This document shows, in pieces, positions 1 through 10,620 of a stretch of 64,000 nucleotides of DNA; position 1 is the stretch's first letter, and each line of letters opens with the position of its first letter. The notes beneath the pieces are model-generated. The model was given only the letters and a program-made list of their open reading frames with translations, was not told where the DNA came from and did not search any database. The stretch is from Dasypus novemcinctus. Taxonomy: Eukaryota > Chordata > Mammalia > Cingulata > Dasypodidae. Location of the stretch: positions 90,915,675-90,979,674 of the forward strand of contig NC_080683.1 of NCBI RefSeq assembly GCF_030445035.2, read 5' to 3'. Both the position numbers and the translations under genes were made by a program.

Positions 1-40
1 CTTTTTTTGGAATTCATAACTATATCAAACTGCTATAGCA
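1..40 (-). repeat. Truncated LTR end, same family as the 49.9 kb element
   Basis: The phrase ttggaattcataactatatc and the following aaactgctata are almost identical to the end of the reverse-oriented LTR at 36266-36298. Most of the copy lies outside the window. Confidence 0.65.
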
Positions 41-359
41 TCTACTCCACAAAAAAGCAGAAAAGTCTGAATGAGGTACAGATGGAACAGTCTCTAGTTA
101 AGAGCAGCTTCTACCATGAAAGGGTTAATGCATATCTGAGAAGAACTTGAAATCCCAAAGGTAAATACTTATCATTATCTGTGTTCTGTGGCCTATGATT
201 CTGATTACTAAAGATGTAGTAACACTTCCTGTTTCATAATTCAGTACTATTCTATGAATTACAGTGTGGAGACATCTATAAAACTGAACAACACACAATT
301 AGTTAGGATGAAATCATAACTCAAAATGGCTTAAACACTGTTTTAATTTCCTAGGCTGC

Positions 360-775
360 TTAGGAAAATACTATGAAATGGTTTGGCTTTAAGCAAAGGG
401 AATTTATTTGCTCACAATTTTGAGCCTGGGCAAATGTCCAAATCAAGACATCGTCAAAGTGATCCTTTCTACTTGATGACCAGCTGGCTCTTCTGTCACA
501 TGGCAAGGCACATGGTGGTGTGTGCTGCTCTCTCGCTTCTGTTCCAGGTTTTGTTGATTTTAGTTTCTTCTGTGGCTTTCTTTCTCTCATGTCTGAGTTC
601 ATTATATTTATAAAGAACTCCAGTAATAGAATTAAGACCCATTCTGACTGAGATGGATCACACCTTAACTGAAGTAACCTAATGAAAAGGTACCACCTAC
701 AATGAGTTCACACCCACAGGAATGGATTAAATTTAAGAATATAGTTTTTCTGGGGTATATTCAGTTCCATACACC
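360..775 (-). repeat. LTR-like interspersed repeat (MLT1/ERVL-like)
   Basis: It opens with ctaggctgcttaggaaaa and gcaaagggaatttatttgctcac, a reverse-oriented LTR-type pattern, and ends with cacccacaggaatggatta before a tttttctggggtat tail. The repeat at 33668-34172 shares its opening and the cacccacaggaatggatta block, so both are probably one xenarthran family. I cannot name the subfamily. Confidence 0.5.
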
Positions 776-1125
776 AGGGCTTTTTATTAACCCCCTAACA
801 GCCATATAAGACAGGGTTCAGGGTTGTTTATTTTCAGCAGCTCAGCAAAGCTGTCAGAGACTGATCCCTTAGATCACTTTCTCTGCATCCACAGAGTCAG
901 CCCCACCTTAAGACTGGCATCAACTTGGCCAATGAGCTACCTTTTTCTCATCCAGTTGGAGAAAGGAGGTTTTCCTACAGCAATGTGGTGTAAGTCCTTG
1001 TGAGGCTCTTTGGCCACCCTTGGCCATAGGCTTGCCTTAAACAAGTAATGTGGCTGAGAGAAAGAGAAAGATTCCTTGGTTAGAGTACAGAGCTTCATAC
1101 CTTGTGCTGAGAATAGGCTACAAAT
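776..1125. other. No feature recognised
   Basis: Intergenic sequence between two LTR-like repeats. I see no repeat family or coding signal in it. Confidence 0.5.
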
Positions 1126-1561
1126 TGTGATGGATAATCTTATGTGCTGATTTAGCTTGGTTATGGTGTCCAGCTGTTTGGTCAAACACTGGCCTAGATG
1201 TTGCTGTGGAGGTATTTTGTAGATGGGATGAGCATCTACTATCAGTTGATTTTGAGTAAAGGAGATTATCCTCCATATTGTGATTGGGCCTCATCTAATA
1301 CCGGGAAGAAGAAATTCTGCCTCAAGACTACACCCGCCACTCCTTCCTGAATTTACAGTATAAGGAATTACAACCCAGGACCTAACATTACTCATACTGG
1401 GATTTTGAGTCTCTGGCTTCCCCTACAGAATTCAGACTAGGAAGCTTCCACAATCATGTGAGCTAATTTCTTCTAATAAATCTCTTTATGTATACATTTG
1501 TGTACACACACACACACACAGACTGTTGGTTCTGCTTCTCTAGAAAACCCTGACTGATACA
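1126..1561 (+). repeat. MLT2-like ERVL LTR
   Basis: It begins tgtgatggataatcttatg and contains tttggtcaaacactgg, gtaaaggagattatcctcc, aatcatgtgagcta and aataaatctcttta. It ends ttctctagaaaaccctgac then tgataca. This order is the MLT2 LTR pattern. Flanking pentamers caaat (1121-1125) and caagt (1562-1566) look like a 5-bp duplication with one substitution. Confidence 0.75.
1504..1521 (+). repeat. (CA)n microsatellite
   Basis: An uninterrupted CA run inside the MLT2-like LTR, at the site where that LTR normally carries a TA-rich stretch. Confidence 0.9.
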
Positions 1562-2007
1562 CAAGTATAGAAATATTGATTCCTTGAGCCCTTGGGGCTC
1601 CTATTTATTCCTGCCCAGAAGTTACTCTCCCATCTGGTCAGCATTTCCAACCAGAACAGCTCCTACCTTTTAATGTACAGTGTCATACAAACATTATCAT
1701 GACCTGTATTTGCCACATCATGAAAAAACTTTAGGAATCATTGGCTTAGACTAATCAAGACTCAACACTATCCCCAGGTGAGGGATGGGATCCCTACCCA
1801 GAAGCATGGGACTATTTGGAACTGGGGAGGTCTCTCACTAATATAAGTATCCAGGTAGGAAAGAAGTGGGAATAGGTGATGGGTGGGCAACCTTTGTGTC
1901 CACCACAGACCCTCAGGATATAAACCAATTATATGACCAATAAATGATGCAAATCTGATTATTGTTTATTAGATATAGAAAAATAAAGTCAAAGTCTCCT
2001 TAAATTG

Positions 2008-2575
2008 GTTTAAAAATTTTTTTTTAGCATTTTTATTGTATTTTTTTGAAGATACATAAATCACAAAATTGTTACATTAAAAGATATAAAAGGTTCCCAC
2101 ATATCCCACACCCCACATTCCTCACTCTTCCTACATCAACAACCTCTTTCATCATTGTGGCACATTCATTGCATTTGGTGAATACATTTGGAGCACTACC
2201 ACACCGCATGGATTATAGTTTACTTTGTATTTACACTCTCCCCCAGTCCATTCAGTAGGTTATGGCAGGATATATAATGTGCAGCATCTGTTCCTGCAAT
2301 ATCATTTAGGGCAACTTCAAGTCCCAAAAATGCCCTCACGTCACATCTCTTCTTCCCTCTCCCTGCTCTCAGTAACTACCACGGCCACTTCCTCCAGATC
2401 AATGCTACCGTTTCTTCTATTACTAATCACAATAGTTCTATAGTAGAATAAAAGTAAGTCCATTCTAATCCATATTTTATTCCTCCATCCTGTGGACCCT
2501 GGGATGGTGATGTCCACTCCACCTCTATTTCAAGAGGGGCCTTAGACCCACATGGTTGCTGGATGTGATTCAGTT
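2008..2575 (-). repeat. L1-type LINE fragment, antisense (probable)
   Basis: It starts with a T-rich lead (agcatttttattgta), as in reverse-oriented L1 tails, followed by a pyrimidine-rich body with no coding signal on plus. Phrases such as catcattgtggcacattcat and ctgggatggtgatgtccact are repeat-like to me, but the subfamily is uncertain. Confidence 0.5.
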
Positions 2576-2908
2576 GAAAAAGTTTTAGATGCTGTTGGGG
2601 ATTGAATCATGTCCCCCACAAAAGGGATGTTTAGGTTCCAACTCCTGGTCCTATGGGTATGAACCCATCTGGAATTAGGACTTTGAAGGTATTTTTAAGT
2701 TATGTCCAAACTGAGGGTGGGCCTTAGTCTAACATGACTGAAATCCTTATGAGCAAAGGAAATTGGATGCAAGGGAGAAGCCACAGGGAGCAGCCAGGAG
2801 CCAGAAGTCAATAGATCCTGGATGAGAAAGGAGAAAACATCACATGTGCACTGTCATGTGACAAAAACACCAAGGACCAAGGATAACCAGCAGTCAGCTC
2901 CAGAATGC

Positions 2909-3834
2909 TAGTTATAGCAATTTGATATTGTTATGATTCCAAAAATAGACATTGGATTATGTTTGTAATCTGGTCTATTACTGGGCATGATTGAGTTATA
3001 ATTAGGGCTTTGATTGGGCCACATCATTAGGGCATTGATAAAAGGCATGGCAAAGGACAGAGTTGGAGCTTTTTTTTTTTAAGATTTTATTTATTTCTCT
3101 CCCCTTCCCCTGTTGTCTGCTCTCTGTGTCCATTCACTGTGTGTTATTTTGCATCTGCTTGCATTATTGGGCAGAAGTGGGAAACTGCATCTCTTTTTTG
3201 TTGGGTCATCTTGCTGTGTCAGCTCTCCATGTTTGCGGTGCCACTCTTGGGCAGGCTGCGCTTTTCTCACGTGGGGCGGCTCTCCTTGAAGGGCACACTC
3301 CTTGAGCATGGGCACCCCTATGCAGGGGTGCCCCCGCACGGCATAGCACTCCTTGCACCTGGCAGCACTGCACATGAACCAGCTTACCACATGGGTCAGG
3401 AGGCCCTGGGGATTGAACCCTGGACCCACCATATGGTAGGCAGATGCTCTATCAGTTGAGCCACATCCACTTCCCAACAGAATTGGAGCTTTTGTTGTGA
3501 GGGTTTTTATTGTTGGAGTTTGATGCTAAAACCCTGAAGCTGGAGCCCCAGAGAGAGAGACAGAGCCATTTGCCTGATAGTCTACAGCTGACCTTCTGGA
3601 GAGAGCCAAAGCCTAGAGAGTCTCATAGTCTACAGCTGACCTTGTGAAGAAAACCCAGGAACCCTGAACCCTCACAGCCATCAGCAGCCATTTTGCTCCA
3701 ACATGTGAAAATAGACTTTGGTGAGGGAAGTAACTTATGGCTTATGGCCTGGTATCTGTAAGCTCCTACCCCTTTTATAAAAAACAACCAATTTCTGGTA
3801 TTTTGCATCAGCACCCCATTGGCTGACTAATGCA
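2909..3834 (+). repeat. Solo LTR (49.9 kb family) interrupted by a DAS SINE
   Basis: It opens tatagcaatttgatattg and gattccaaaaatagac-attgg, and ends gcaccccattggctgactaa-tgca, matching the LTRs at 49901 and 51951. It carries the family's internal phrases tagactttggtgagggaag and aacttatggcttatggcc. The SINE at 3074-3476 sits within it. Confidence 0.8.
3074..3476 (-). repeat. DAS-type long SINE, reverse orientation
   Basis: A T-rich head (RC of the A tail) leads into the long DAS body and ends with the RC of the tRNA-like promoter (B box around ggggattgaaccctgg, then ccacttccc). TSDs flank it: acagagttggagctttt at 3057-3073 and acagaattggagctttt at 3477-3493, one mismatch. Confidence 0.88.
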
Positions 3835-4029
3835 CTTGTCTTTGGGGGAGAAATCACCACCTTTCTGATGCCTTGATTTTGGACTTCCAGCCTCAAAACA
3901 GTGAGCCGATAAATTCCTGTTGTTTAAGCCAACCCATTGTATATTTGTTTTAGCAGCTGAGATTCTAATGCTAGTGTCACATTTAGGTGTTTTATTATTT
4001 AATAGTAACTGATATTTACATAGCACTCA

Positions 4030-4240
4030 CTCCATGACATTGGCATGCAATAATTATAGTAATTTAATCTTCATCTATTAGGAAGTACTATTATTATTAC
4101 TAATAAGAGACCCATTAGCAGGTACTATTTTTTATACCCATTTTACAGATGAAGAAATTGAATAATAAAGAGGTTAACTAATTTGCCTGGAAGAAACACA
4201 GCTAGTAAACACTGGAGCTTGTGACTGAACCCAGGTAATT
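4030..4240 (-). repeat. MIR-like SINE fragment
   Basis: Contains ttttacagatgaagaaattg, gaggttaactaatttgcctg and cacagctagtaaacactgga, the core of MIR as it appears in reverse orientation. Confidence 0.65.
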
Positions 4241-5300
4241 TAGTTCTTGAAACTGTGTTTGTAATTATGATGTGAACTTTCCTCTTAGAGTTTGATTTAG
4301 AGTGTTCTGGAATAGAAGGTTGCTTAATGCAGTGGATATAAAACTTTTTGTCTATGACACACAATAAGAAATAAAATTTTTATTATGCCCCAATGTTGAT
4401 ACACTGAAAACAAAACAAAAATAAATAAATAAAAAGAACGATGCTTACCCTTACCAAGGAGGCAGGTATTCTATTTCCATTCCAGCTAATGTACTCTACT
4501 CCATTCCAATCCTTTTTTTCCTGTTCTATTCTTTAAAAAGTTGATCATGGTCCACAAAAGTAATTCATGACTTAATGGATCATGATCCACAGTTAAAAAG
4601 CCCTGGTAATGGACTTTGAAAGCTCAATGATCATAGGGAGACAGAGCTCCATTTCTTCAGGAAAAGTAAGGACCCTGCAGGCAGAAGGGTAAAGGGACAG
4701 AAATAGTTCCAACATAAATTAACTTCGAGGTTCCAAGAGAACCATGAAGAATTCTGAGTTGTGAGTGATTAGCTGGTGATGAAGATCTGGGAGACAGCAG
4801 CAAATATTTGAAAATCAAGCACAACCATGTGGATGAGGTCAGTGGGGAAGAACGTGTGACGTGAGAAGAGAGGCACCTGAGATGGCACTGCACTGCGTGG
4901 AAGCCCAATATTTCTAGGAAGAATTGAAGAAGTGCCCTCAGAGGAGACTGTCCAGGAGCAGCAAGAAAGGTAGTAGGAACAGGACAGGCGGGATCTAATT
5001 TGCTGAGGAAACCAAGAGCAGTGGGAAACGTTGGCAGTGTCTGGTGCAGTAAAGTGAGTCCACCTCAAAGGTGCTGGAAATTATCCACTGGATCTGTATT
5101 TATGATTCAACTATGAATGAAGACCGCTACTTATCTTATAACCCCTAAGTTTTCTATTTGAGTTTCTAACCTCTACTTTAGTCTATATACTTTATTGTCA
5201 GCCTTGATTCTCTCACTGACCTCCAGTTCCTCCATTGGGCAGAGTTCTGCCTAGAGCCCAGCCTAGGTTCAAGCTCATATGCCCCACCCAACTCTTGGCC
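4241..5300. other. No feature recognised
   Basis: Includes an A-rich stretch near 4400-4435. Short open frames here have no recognisable domain. Confidence 0.45.
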
Positions 5301-5309
5301 TGTAATGGC

Positions 5310-5530
5310 AACTGATATATACATATATACATTCAGTACCTACCATGGGACAGGTGTACATTTGCTCCTTCAGGTGATCTCACAACAATCTCACAACAAT
5401 AAAAAGCACGTGTTCTTTTTCTCATTTTACAGATTTGAAAATCAAGTCTTTGAAAAGTGAAGTCATTTGTGTTAAGTCACCTATGCCAAATCCTATAGGT
5501 GGCAAATAGCAGAAGAACCAGGAAAGAAGC
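5310..5530 (-). repeat. MIR-like SINE fragment
   Basis: Contains tctcattttacagatttg and a tail of aagtcacctatgccaaat and ggcaaatagcagaag, typical of degraded reverse-oriented MIR. Confidence 0.5.
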
Positions 5531-7250
5531 CCATGTCTGTCTGGGAGCCGGCACTTCTCTTGCATTATTTATCTGCCTGCTGAACCCTAAAGCACCCCAT
5601 GATTCCCAGGTTCCAGGTCTGGAGCTAGTTCTCCAAACTCTGTTGGCTGCTGACTAGTTATTTTCCCCACTAACAGGTCCTTGAACCACGGAGTGACTCT
5701 GCATCTTCCTGTTGTTCCTAAGTGGGACAGAATTACCTGCTACCATTTCCTTCTGACCAGATCTACCCAGGGTTAATGCTGCCAGAAAAATAGCAATTTC
5801 CTATGCAGTCATCTTCTGCCCACTGCTATTTGATTGCTTGCCAACTTTTCCCACTGGGATAACCACCCACAGCACGGTTATTGCCCTTAGCCCAGTTGCC
5901 TGCTCCCTGCTTCCTCCCCTCCACTTCCTTATCAGTTTGCCACTGGTCCCAGCATGCCCTGGGGCTGAATCCTCAAGGACCACAGAGCTCAAAATGAGAT
6001 GTAAATATGAAGTGGCTTCCTGAAAAGTTAAAGCAATTTTAGATTGCAGAATTTTTAAAAATGTGTCAGATAAAGGTTTTGGAGTCTGGCATGTATGACA
6101 GTTCATAAATAATTATAACACAGTGCAGACCGTATGCTCAAAAAGAGTCACAAAGTAAAATGGGAGAAAAAAGAGGAGAAAGAGAAGAATGCTTATTCCA
6201 AGGGCATGGGAGGAGGTGGCCTTTGAAGTGAACCTTGAAGTAGTGGAATAATTTTAATGGGTGGTAATGGCGTGAAGCATTCCAGACTGAGTTAATGGGA
6301 GGAGAAAGGCATAGAAGAGGAAAAAATACATGTCATATTCATGCAACAGAGAGAGTGATGCATGGAGAAAGGTGGAAGAAATCAAGGCTTTAAAAAAATC
6401 GGGGCCAACTCAGCACAGTCTTTGAATACCACTGTTCTTTACTAGGCAGACAAATAATACATTGGCATTCTTGTTCATCAGTCAGTCATTTGTGAGTTTA
6501 GCAAATTTGTCTCAATCCTCACAGCCTGCTCACCCCTGGATGAGCTGGTACGGAGTGATATTCACACCTGTGAAGCCAGATTAAATCCAGAATTTGTGAT
6601 GACCTCAGGGACTAGCTGTTGGTCTGCCTCAGGTCTCCTCACTGGGGTGTGCTGTGAACCCATCAGGTCCAGCATCCACCTAGCCAGCCAATTGCCTCCT
6701 CACCCACCTGGTAGTTGGCTTTGCTCAAGGAGTGCCTTCTCGAAGCTCCTTTTAATAGTTAGGGCTTCTTTATGCAAATGACAGGAGCTTATATAAGAGG
6801 AATTTATTAAAAGACTTCAGGATGTGTTACAAAACCTAGGGCCAGCTGCAGCCCTATCTTAAGAGTACATTGGAATCAGGTGCTGGAACCAGAGCTGAGA
6901 TTCTGCCTTTCCCTCTCATCTTGGTGTTCTCTGCATGTTTCCTTCATGCGTTTCCCTCTGTGAACTAGCCACCTTTGCTTCTCCAATCCTCTTGCAGAAA
7001 ATATGGCCACCAACAGTTCCAGAATCCGTTTGGAGAGACACTGACTTCTCTATCATTTTGTCAGCATTTGGGAAGGGGTTCTGCCAGGCTAACTTTTGTG
7101 TGGCGTTCATAACTGATCTACTTGACCATGGCCGTTGAGGAGTAAGTACTGTATGAACCTCACTGTGCGGAGCTGCCCGAGTAAACTTGTGGAGGGAGCA
7201 ATTTACAGAAAGAGGGAAGCCTGGGCAGACAACAAAGGACATTCTTATGG
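5531..7250. other. No feature recognised
   Basis: Unclassified intergenic sequence. A stretch from about 6750 to 7000 (ggagcttatataagaggaat onward) has a repeat-like look that I cannot name. Confidence 0.4.
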
Positions 7251-7460
7251 AGCTGCACTATAAAATATGATAGCCCCTAGCCACATGGGGTTATTCAATT
7301 GTAAATTTAAATTTACTAAAATTAAATAAAATAAAAAATTCAGTTCCTCAGACACACTAGCTTCATTTCCAGTGTTCAATAGCCACATATGGCTAGTGGC
7401 TACTGCACTGGACAGTGCAGATATTGAACATTCCCATCAGTGTAGAAATTTCTTCTGGAC
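7251..7460. repeat. hAT-type MITE with self-complementary arms
   Basis: The arms tagccacatggggtta and tagccacatatggctagtgg with an AT-rich centre, plus actggacagtgcagatattg, match the old nonautonomous hAT element that reads 'agtgctgtccaatagaa' at its ends. Confidence 0.6.
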
Positions 7461-7879
7461 AGCTCTCCTCTAGAGTTTAGATATTTCTGCTATCACCAGC
7501 AAAAGCCCTTAACATCCCAGCTATGGCAAGTGGCAAATTTCTTTGGGATGGGAACAACTGGACAGAAGTTAATCCTTGCCTCTAATAAACTGTAAAGGAT
7601 TTCTTTGGAGGTCCCAGAACAAGTTCTTTGATTATGTTTCATTTGAACACTGGCAAAGCCTCCTAACCTCATCAGGACTGACTTCTCAGTCTGCATTTCC
7701 TCATCGTTATTCCAGCAGGCAAATGCAATTCCTTTTGGTCAACTATGTAGTCCAGTTCCCTGTCTGGTTCTGCTGTTGGTTCTCTGCTCAGTCCTGCTCA
7801 TTGTACCCTCTCAACTCTGTAGAGATACTCAGCTGCTCCCCGCAAATTCAGCCCTTTTCACAGTGTAGAGTTGTCACTA

Positions 7880-8215
7880 GGTGGTAGCTGTCCAGTCAGG
7901 AATGGCATTCTCCACCTCTTCCTACATCCATTTGTGGCCATGTGACTATTTGTCACCAGTGGAATGTGGAAAAGGTTTATATCACTTCCAAGATGAGCTT
8001 TTAAAAAAGCATCTGCACCCTTCCTGCTCTTTCATCTCTCCAGGACACAAAGTGGAAGGAGCCTGGCCCCCTGAAATTCTCCATAAAGAAAATCTGTAGC
8101 CAACCAAGAAGAGTCACAATGAACTGTTAGCCTGAACATGAGAAAACTAGCCATTGAAAATTTGGGGTTTATTTGTTATAACTTTTGTCAAGTATTATGC
8201 TAATACCTTATAAGC
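7880..8215 (+). repeat. MLT1-like LTR fragment
   Basis: Ends with ttggggtttatttgttataac and a ctaatacctt-like terminus, the usual 3' end of a MaLR LTR. The body carries ccagtggaatgtggaaaagg, as in several MLT-type LTRs. Confidence 0.45.
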
Positions 8216-8226
8216 TTCCTTACATC

Positions 8227-8570
8227 TTTTTTTTTTTAAGGTTTATTTTTATTTTTCTCTCCCCCTCCCTGCCCCATTGTTTCACATTTGCTGTCTGTTC
8301 ATTGTGTGCTCATCTTCTTTTTAGGAGGCACTGGGAGGGAGGGACCTCCCATGTGGGAGGGAGGCGCCCAATGGCTTGAGCCCCCACCCCCCCCTTGCTG
8401 TGCCTCTCATTGTGTCTCCTCATTGCATCATCTCATTGCGTCAGCTCACCGTGCCAGCCCATGTGTCAACTTGCTGTCTTGCTTGTCTTCTTTGGGAGGC
8501 ACTGGGAACCGAATCCGGGACATCCCATGTGGTAGGTGGTACCCAACTGCTTGAGCCACATCTGCTTCCC
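8227..8570 (-). repeat. DAS-type SINE, divergent subfamily, reverse
   Basis: T-rich head, then a body with two copies of gggaggcactggga and a terminal tRNA-like box (gggaaccgaatccggga ... cttgagccacatctgcttccc). TSDs of about 11 bp containing cttccttaca lie at 8215-8226 and 8573-8584. The body differs from the long DAS copies at 14.9 and 22.7 kb. Confidence 0.75.
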
Positions 8571-8584
8571 ACCTTCCTTACAGC

Positions 8585-9298
8585 TTCAACCTTTTTGCCT
8601 TAAATTCCATATCCTGTTACTCCTCCAAGGATTCAATTCTCCTATAGGCTCTGGAACAGAGGCTGTTCATTCTCCTGCAGCCTGGGGACCATGGGGCTGG
8701 GAGGTGGCATTGGCATTTTCTTAGCTCTTTGTTGTATCTTTGAGACCATTTCATCTTTGAAGTTAATGCCATTCAACTTTTGCTAGTCGATCCCCAGCAC
8801 ATGGGACTGGTGTTTGATAATGACAGTGTTATGTAGTCTGCCTGAGCTCAGGCACAGAAGAGAATTTGGGGATGAAAGGGAATAGCAGCAATGCTTTGGT
8901 ATCTATGGCAACCATATAGCTGTGTACACACCAATCTCTCTGATACCCACAAAGGAAAACACTTATCTCCTCCTTGTGTGATCCCTGTTATTAGGCTCAC
9001 TTCTTGTCTCTCTCTCACCTACCAACTGCCTCACCTGTACTATTCCCATGGAGCATATGGGCAGCTGAGGGAAATACAGCGTCAGACATCAGTGCTGAAA
9101 AACCCAGCCAGGGAAGACCAAAGGCTGAATGAGATCTTCTAGCAGAATTCCTAAGCTCACATATATTAAGGTGCAATGCTCTAGTGTGTTAAACCTCTAA
9201 ATTATGTGATGATTTGCTGGTGATTCACATGAAAAGTTTGGGGGAGAAAATATGTTTATTTTTATTTCTGAAAGCAGTCCTAAAATTCAGTAGTCTTC
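8585..9298. other. No feature recognised
   Basis: Unclassified intergenic sequence without repeat or coding signature visible to me. Confidence 0.45.
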
Positions 9299-9299
9299 T

Positions 9300-9510
9300 A
9301 GGAATGGATGTAGCTATATGGGAAGTCCTGGGTTCAGTTCTGATGCCTCCTGAGACACACACACACACACACACACAGAACAAAATAACAAACAAAATAG
9401 ACCAAAAAACCAACTCAGGGAAGCCAATTTGGCTCAGAGATTGAGCACCAGCTTCCCACATATGAAGCCCTGGTTTCAATCCCTCGCCCCCTGTACCTCA
9501 AAAAAATCAG
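9300..9510 (+). repeat. Dimeric tRNA-type (DAS-related) SINE
   Basis: Two tRNA-like units: B boxes at gtcctgggttcagttctg and ccctggtttcaatccctc. They are joined by an A-rich linker and the fixed phrase accaactcagggaagcca. An (AC)n run lies in the linker and the element ends in an A-rich tail. Confidence 0.75.
9354..9378 (+). repeat. (AC)n microsatellite
   Basis: AC run grown within the linker of the dimeric SINE. Confidence 0.9.
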
Positions 9511-10439
9511 CACACTTTTGCAGATTATCGAAAATAACTTACTTTTCCATAAAACCTTCTAAGTTTCTTTGACACTTACTAGATTTATAGCAGATTCTCT
9601 CAAAGCTGACTTTAATCTTGACCCACAGAGTATAGTAGGAGAATATGCCTTTTTTGGAAGGCAGTAGCAGTGTTTTTCCTGAATAAAGTCTGCATCACCC
9701 ACCAAGAAAAACTCTAAGAAATGTTGCCAATCGAATGCATGTTTAAAATAACTCCTTTGCCACATTTTTTTCCCCTTTCTTTTGATTTCTCTAGGTGGTT
9801 GCACAGCCTCTAGCTATTATTGAATCCTGTGCTACACAAGTCCTCTGACTGCAAAAATGTGCATCCCAAGATGGTGCTCTTGTGCTGCAGTGAAATTTGT
9901 CTTTGGACAGATACTATGGGGCCTACAAGGAAGCTAGAAGCGATGGAGAGAATGAGTGCCACTAAAGAACCGCCAGCGTGCAGCATCACATAGTGGCAGC
10001 CATTGTGAAGGAAATGGCCCTTTGAAGAACAATTGATTCCTGTGAGGCCCTGTGCAGGCATTTAAAAAACAATGGCTAGTGGGCAGGCTCAGTATGACTT
10101 CAGCTCAATTATAGCTAAGGATTATTTCATATCTGGAAGCTGAGAGAAGCAGGCATTGGGCATCTCCCTCCATGTGGGTTTTACTTTTTAAGAATAAAAC
10201 AAACAACATATTGTGACCACAGAGAGCATGGTTTCTTCTAAACTGAGGATCATATTTAGAGTAACCCAAATCTGGATGCATTGTCCAACAAGAGGTCAGA
10301 GTATCAGAAAGTGGAACTGTCTTAAGTAGCCCCTGAATAATTTAATGCCCTGGATAGCAAGATTTTTAAAAGGGTTAAAAGGAAGTTACATCCGTAAGTA
10401 GAAAGATGTAGTCCTATCAACTTGCATAAATGCTAGCGA

Positions 10440-10620
10440 TCTTCGTGTTATTTTTTTATAGTCAGAGATGCTGCACCCCAAGCCAGGGACTTTAAAGTCT
10501 AGTTCCTGGAACAGCTGCATCAGCATCATCTGTGCTGATGGTTTCAAATAAGGATTCCCGGGCCCTTCCCCAAGACTCTGGAGGGGCACAAAGGATCTGA
10601 ATTTGTCAGCAGTTCTCTAC
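10440..10620 (+). repeat. MER5-like hAT fragment
   Basis: Contains ggtttcaaataaggattcccgggcccttccccaagactctg and gatctgaatttg spaced as in old MER5/Charlie remnants. Highly diverged. Confidence 0.4.

Larger units (their letters stand above)
2588..3970 (+). mobile_element. MLT1-like LTR split by a younger LTR that itself contains a SINE
   Basis: The left part (2588-2908) has ggattgaatcatgtccccca, gggtgggccttagtc and a MaLR-like body. The right part (3835-3970) resumes with the MaLR end: cttccagcctcaaaacagtgag, ataaattcctgttgtttaa and ttttagcagc. The two halves together give a normal LTR of about 450 bp, interrupted by the element at 2909-3834. Confidence 0.65.
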
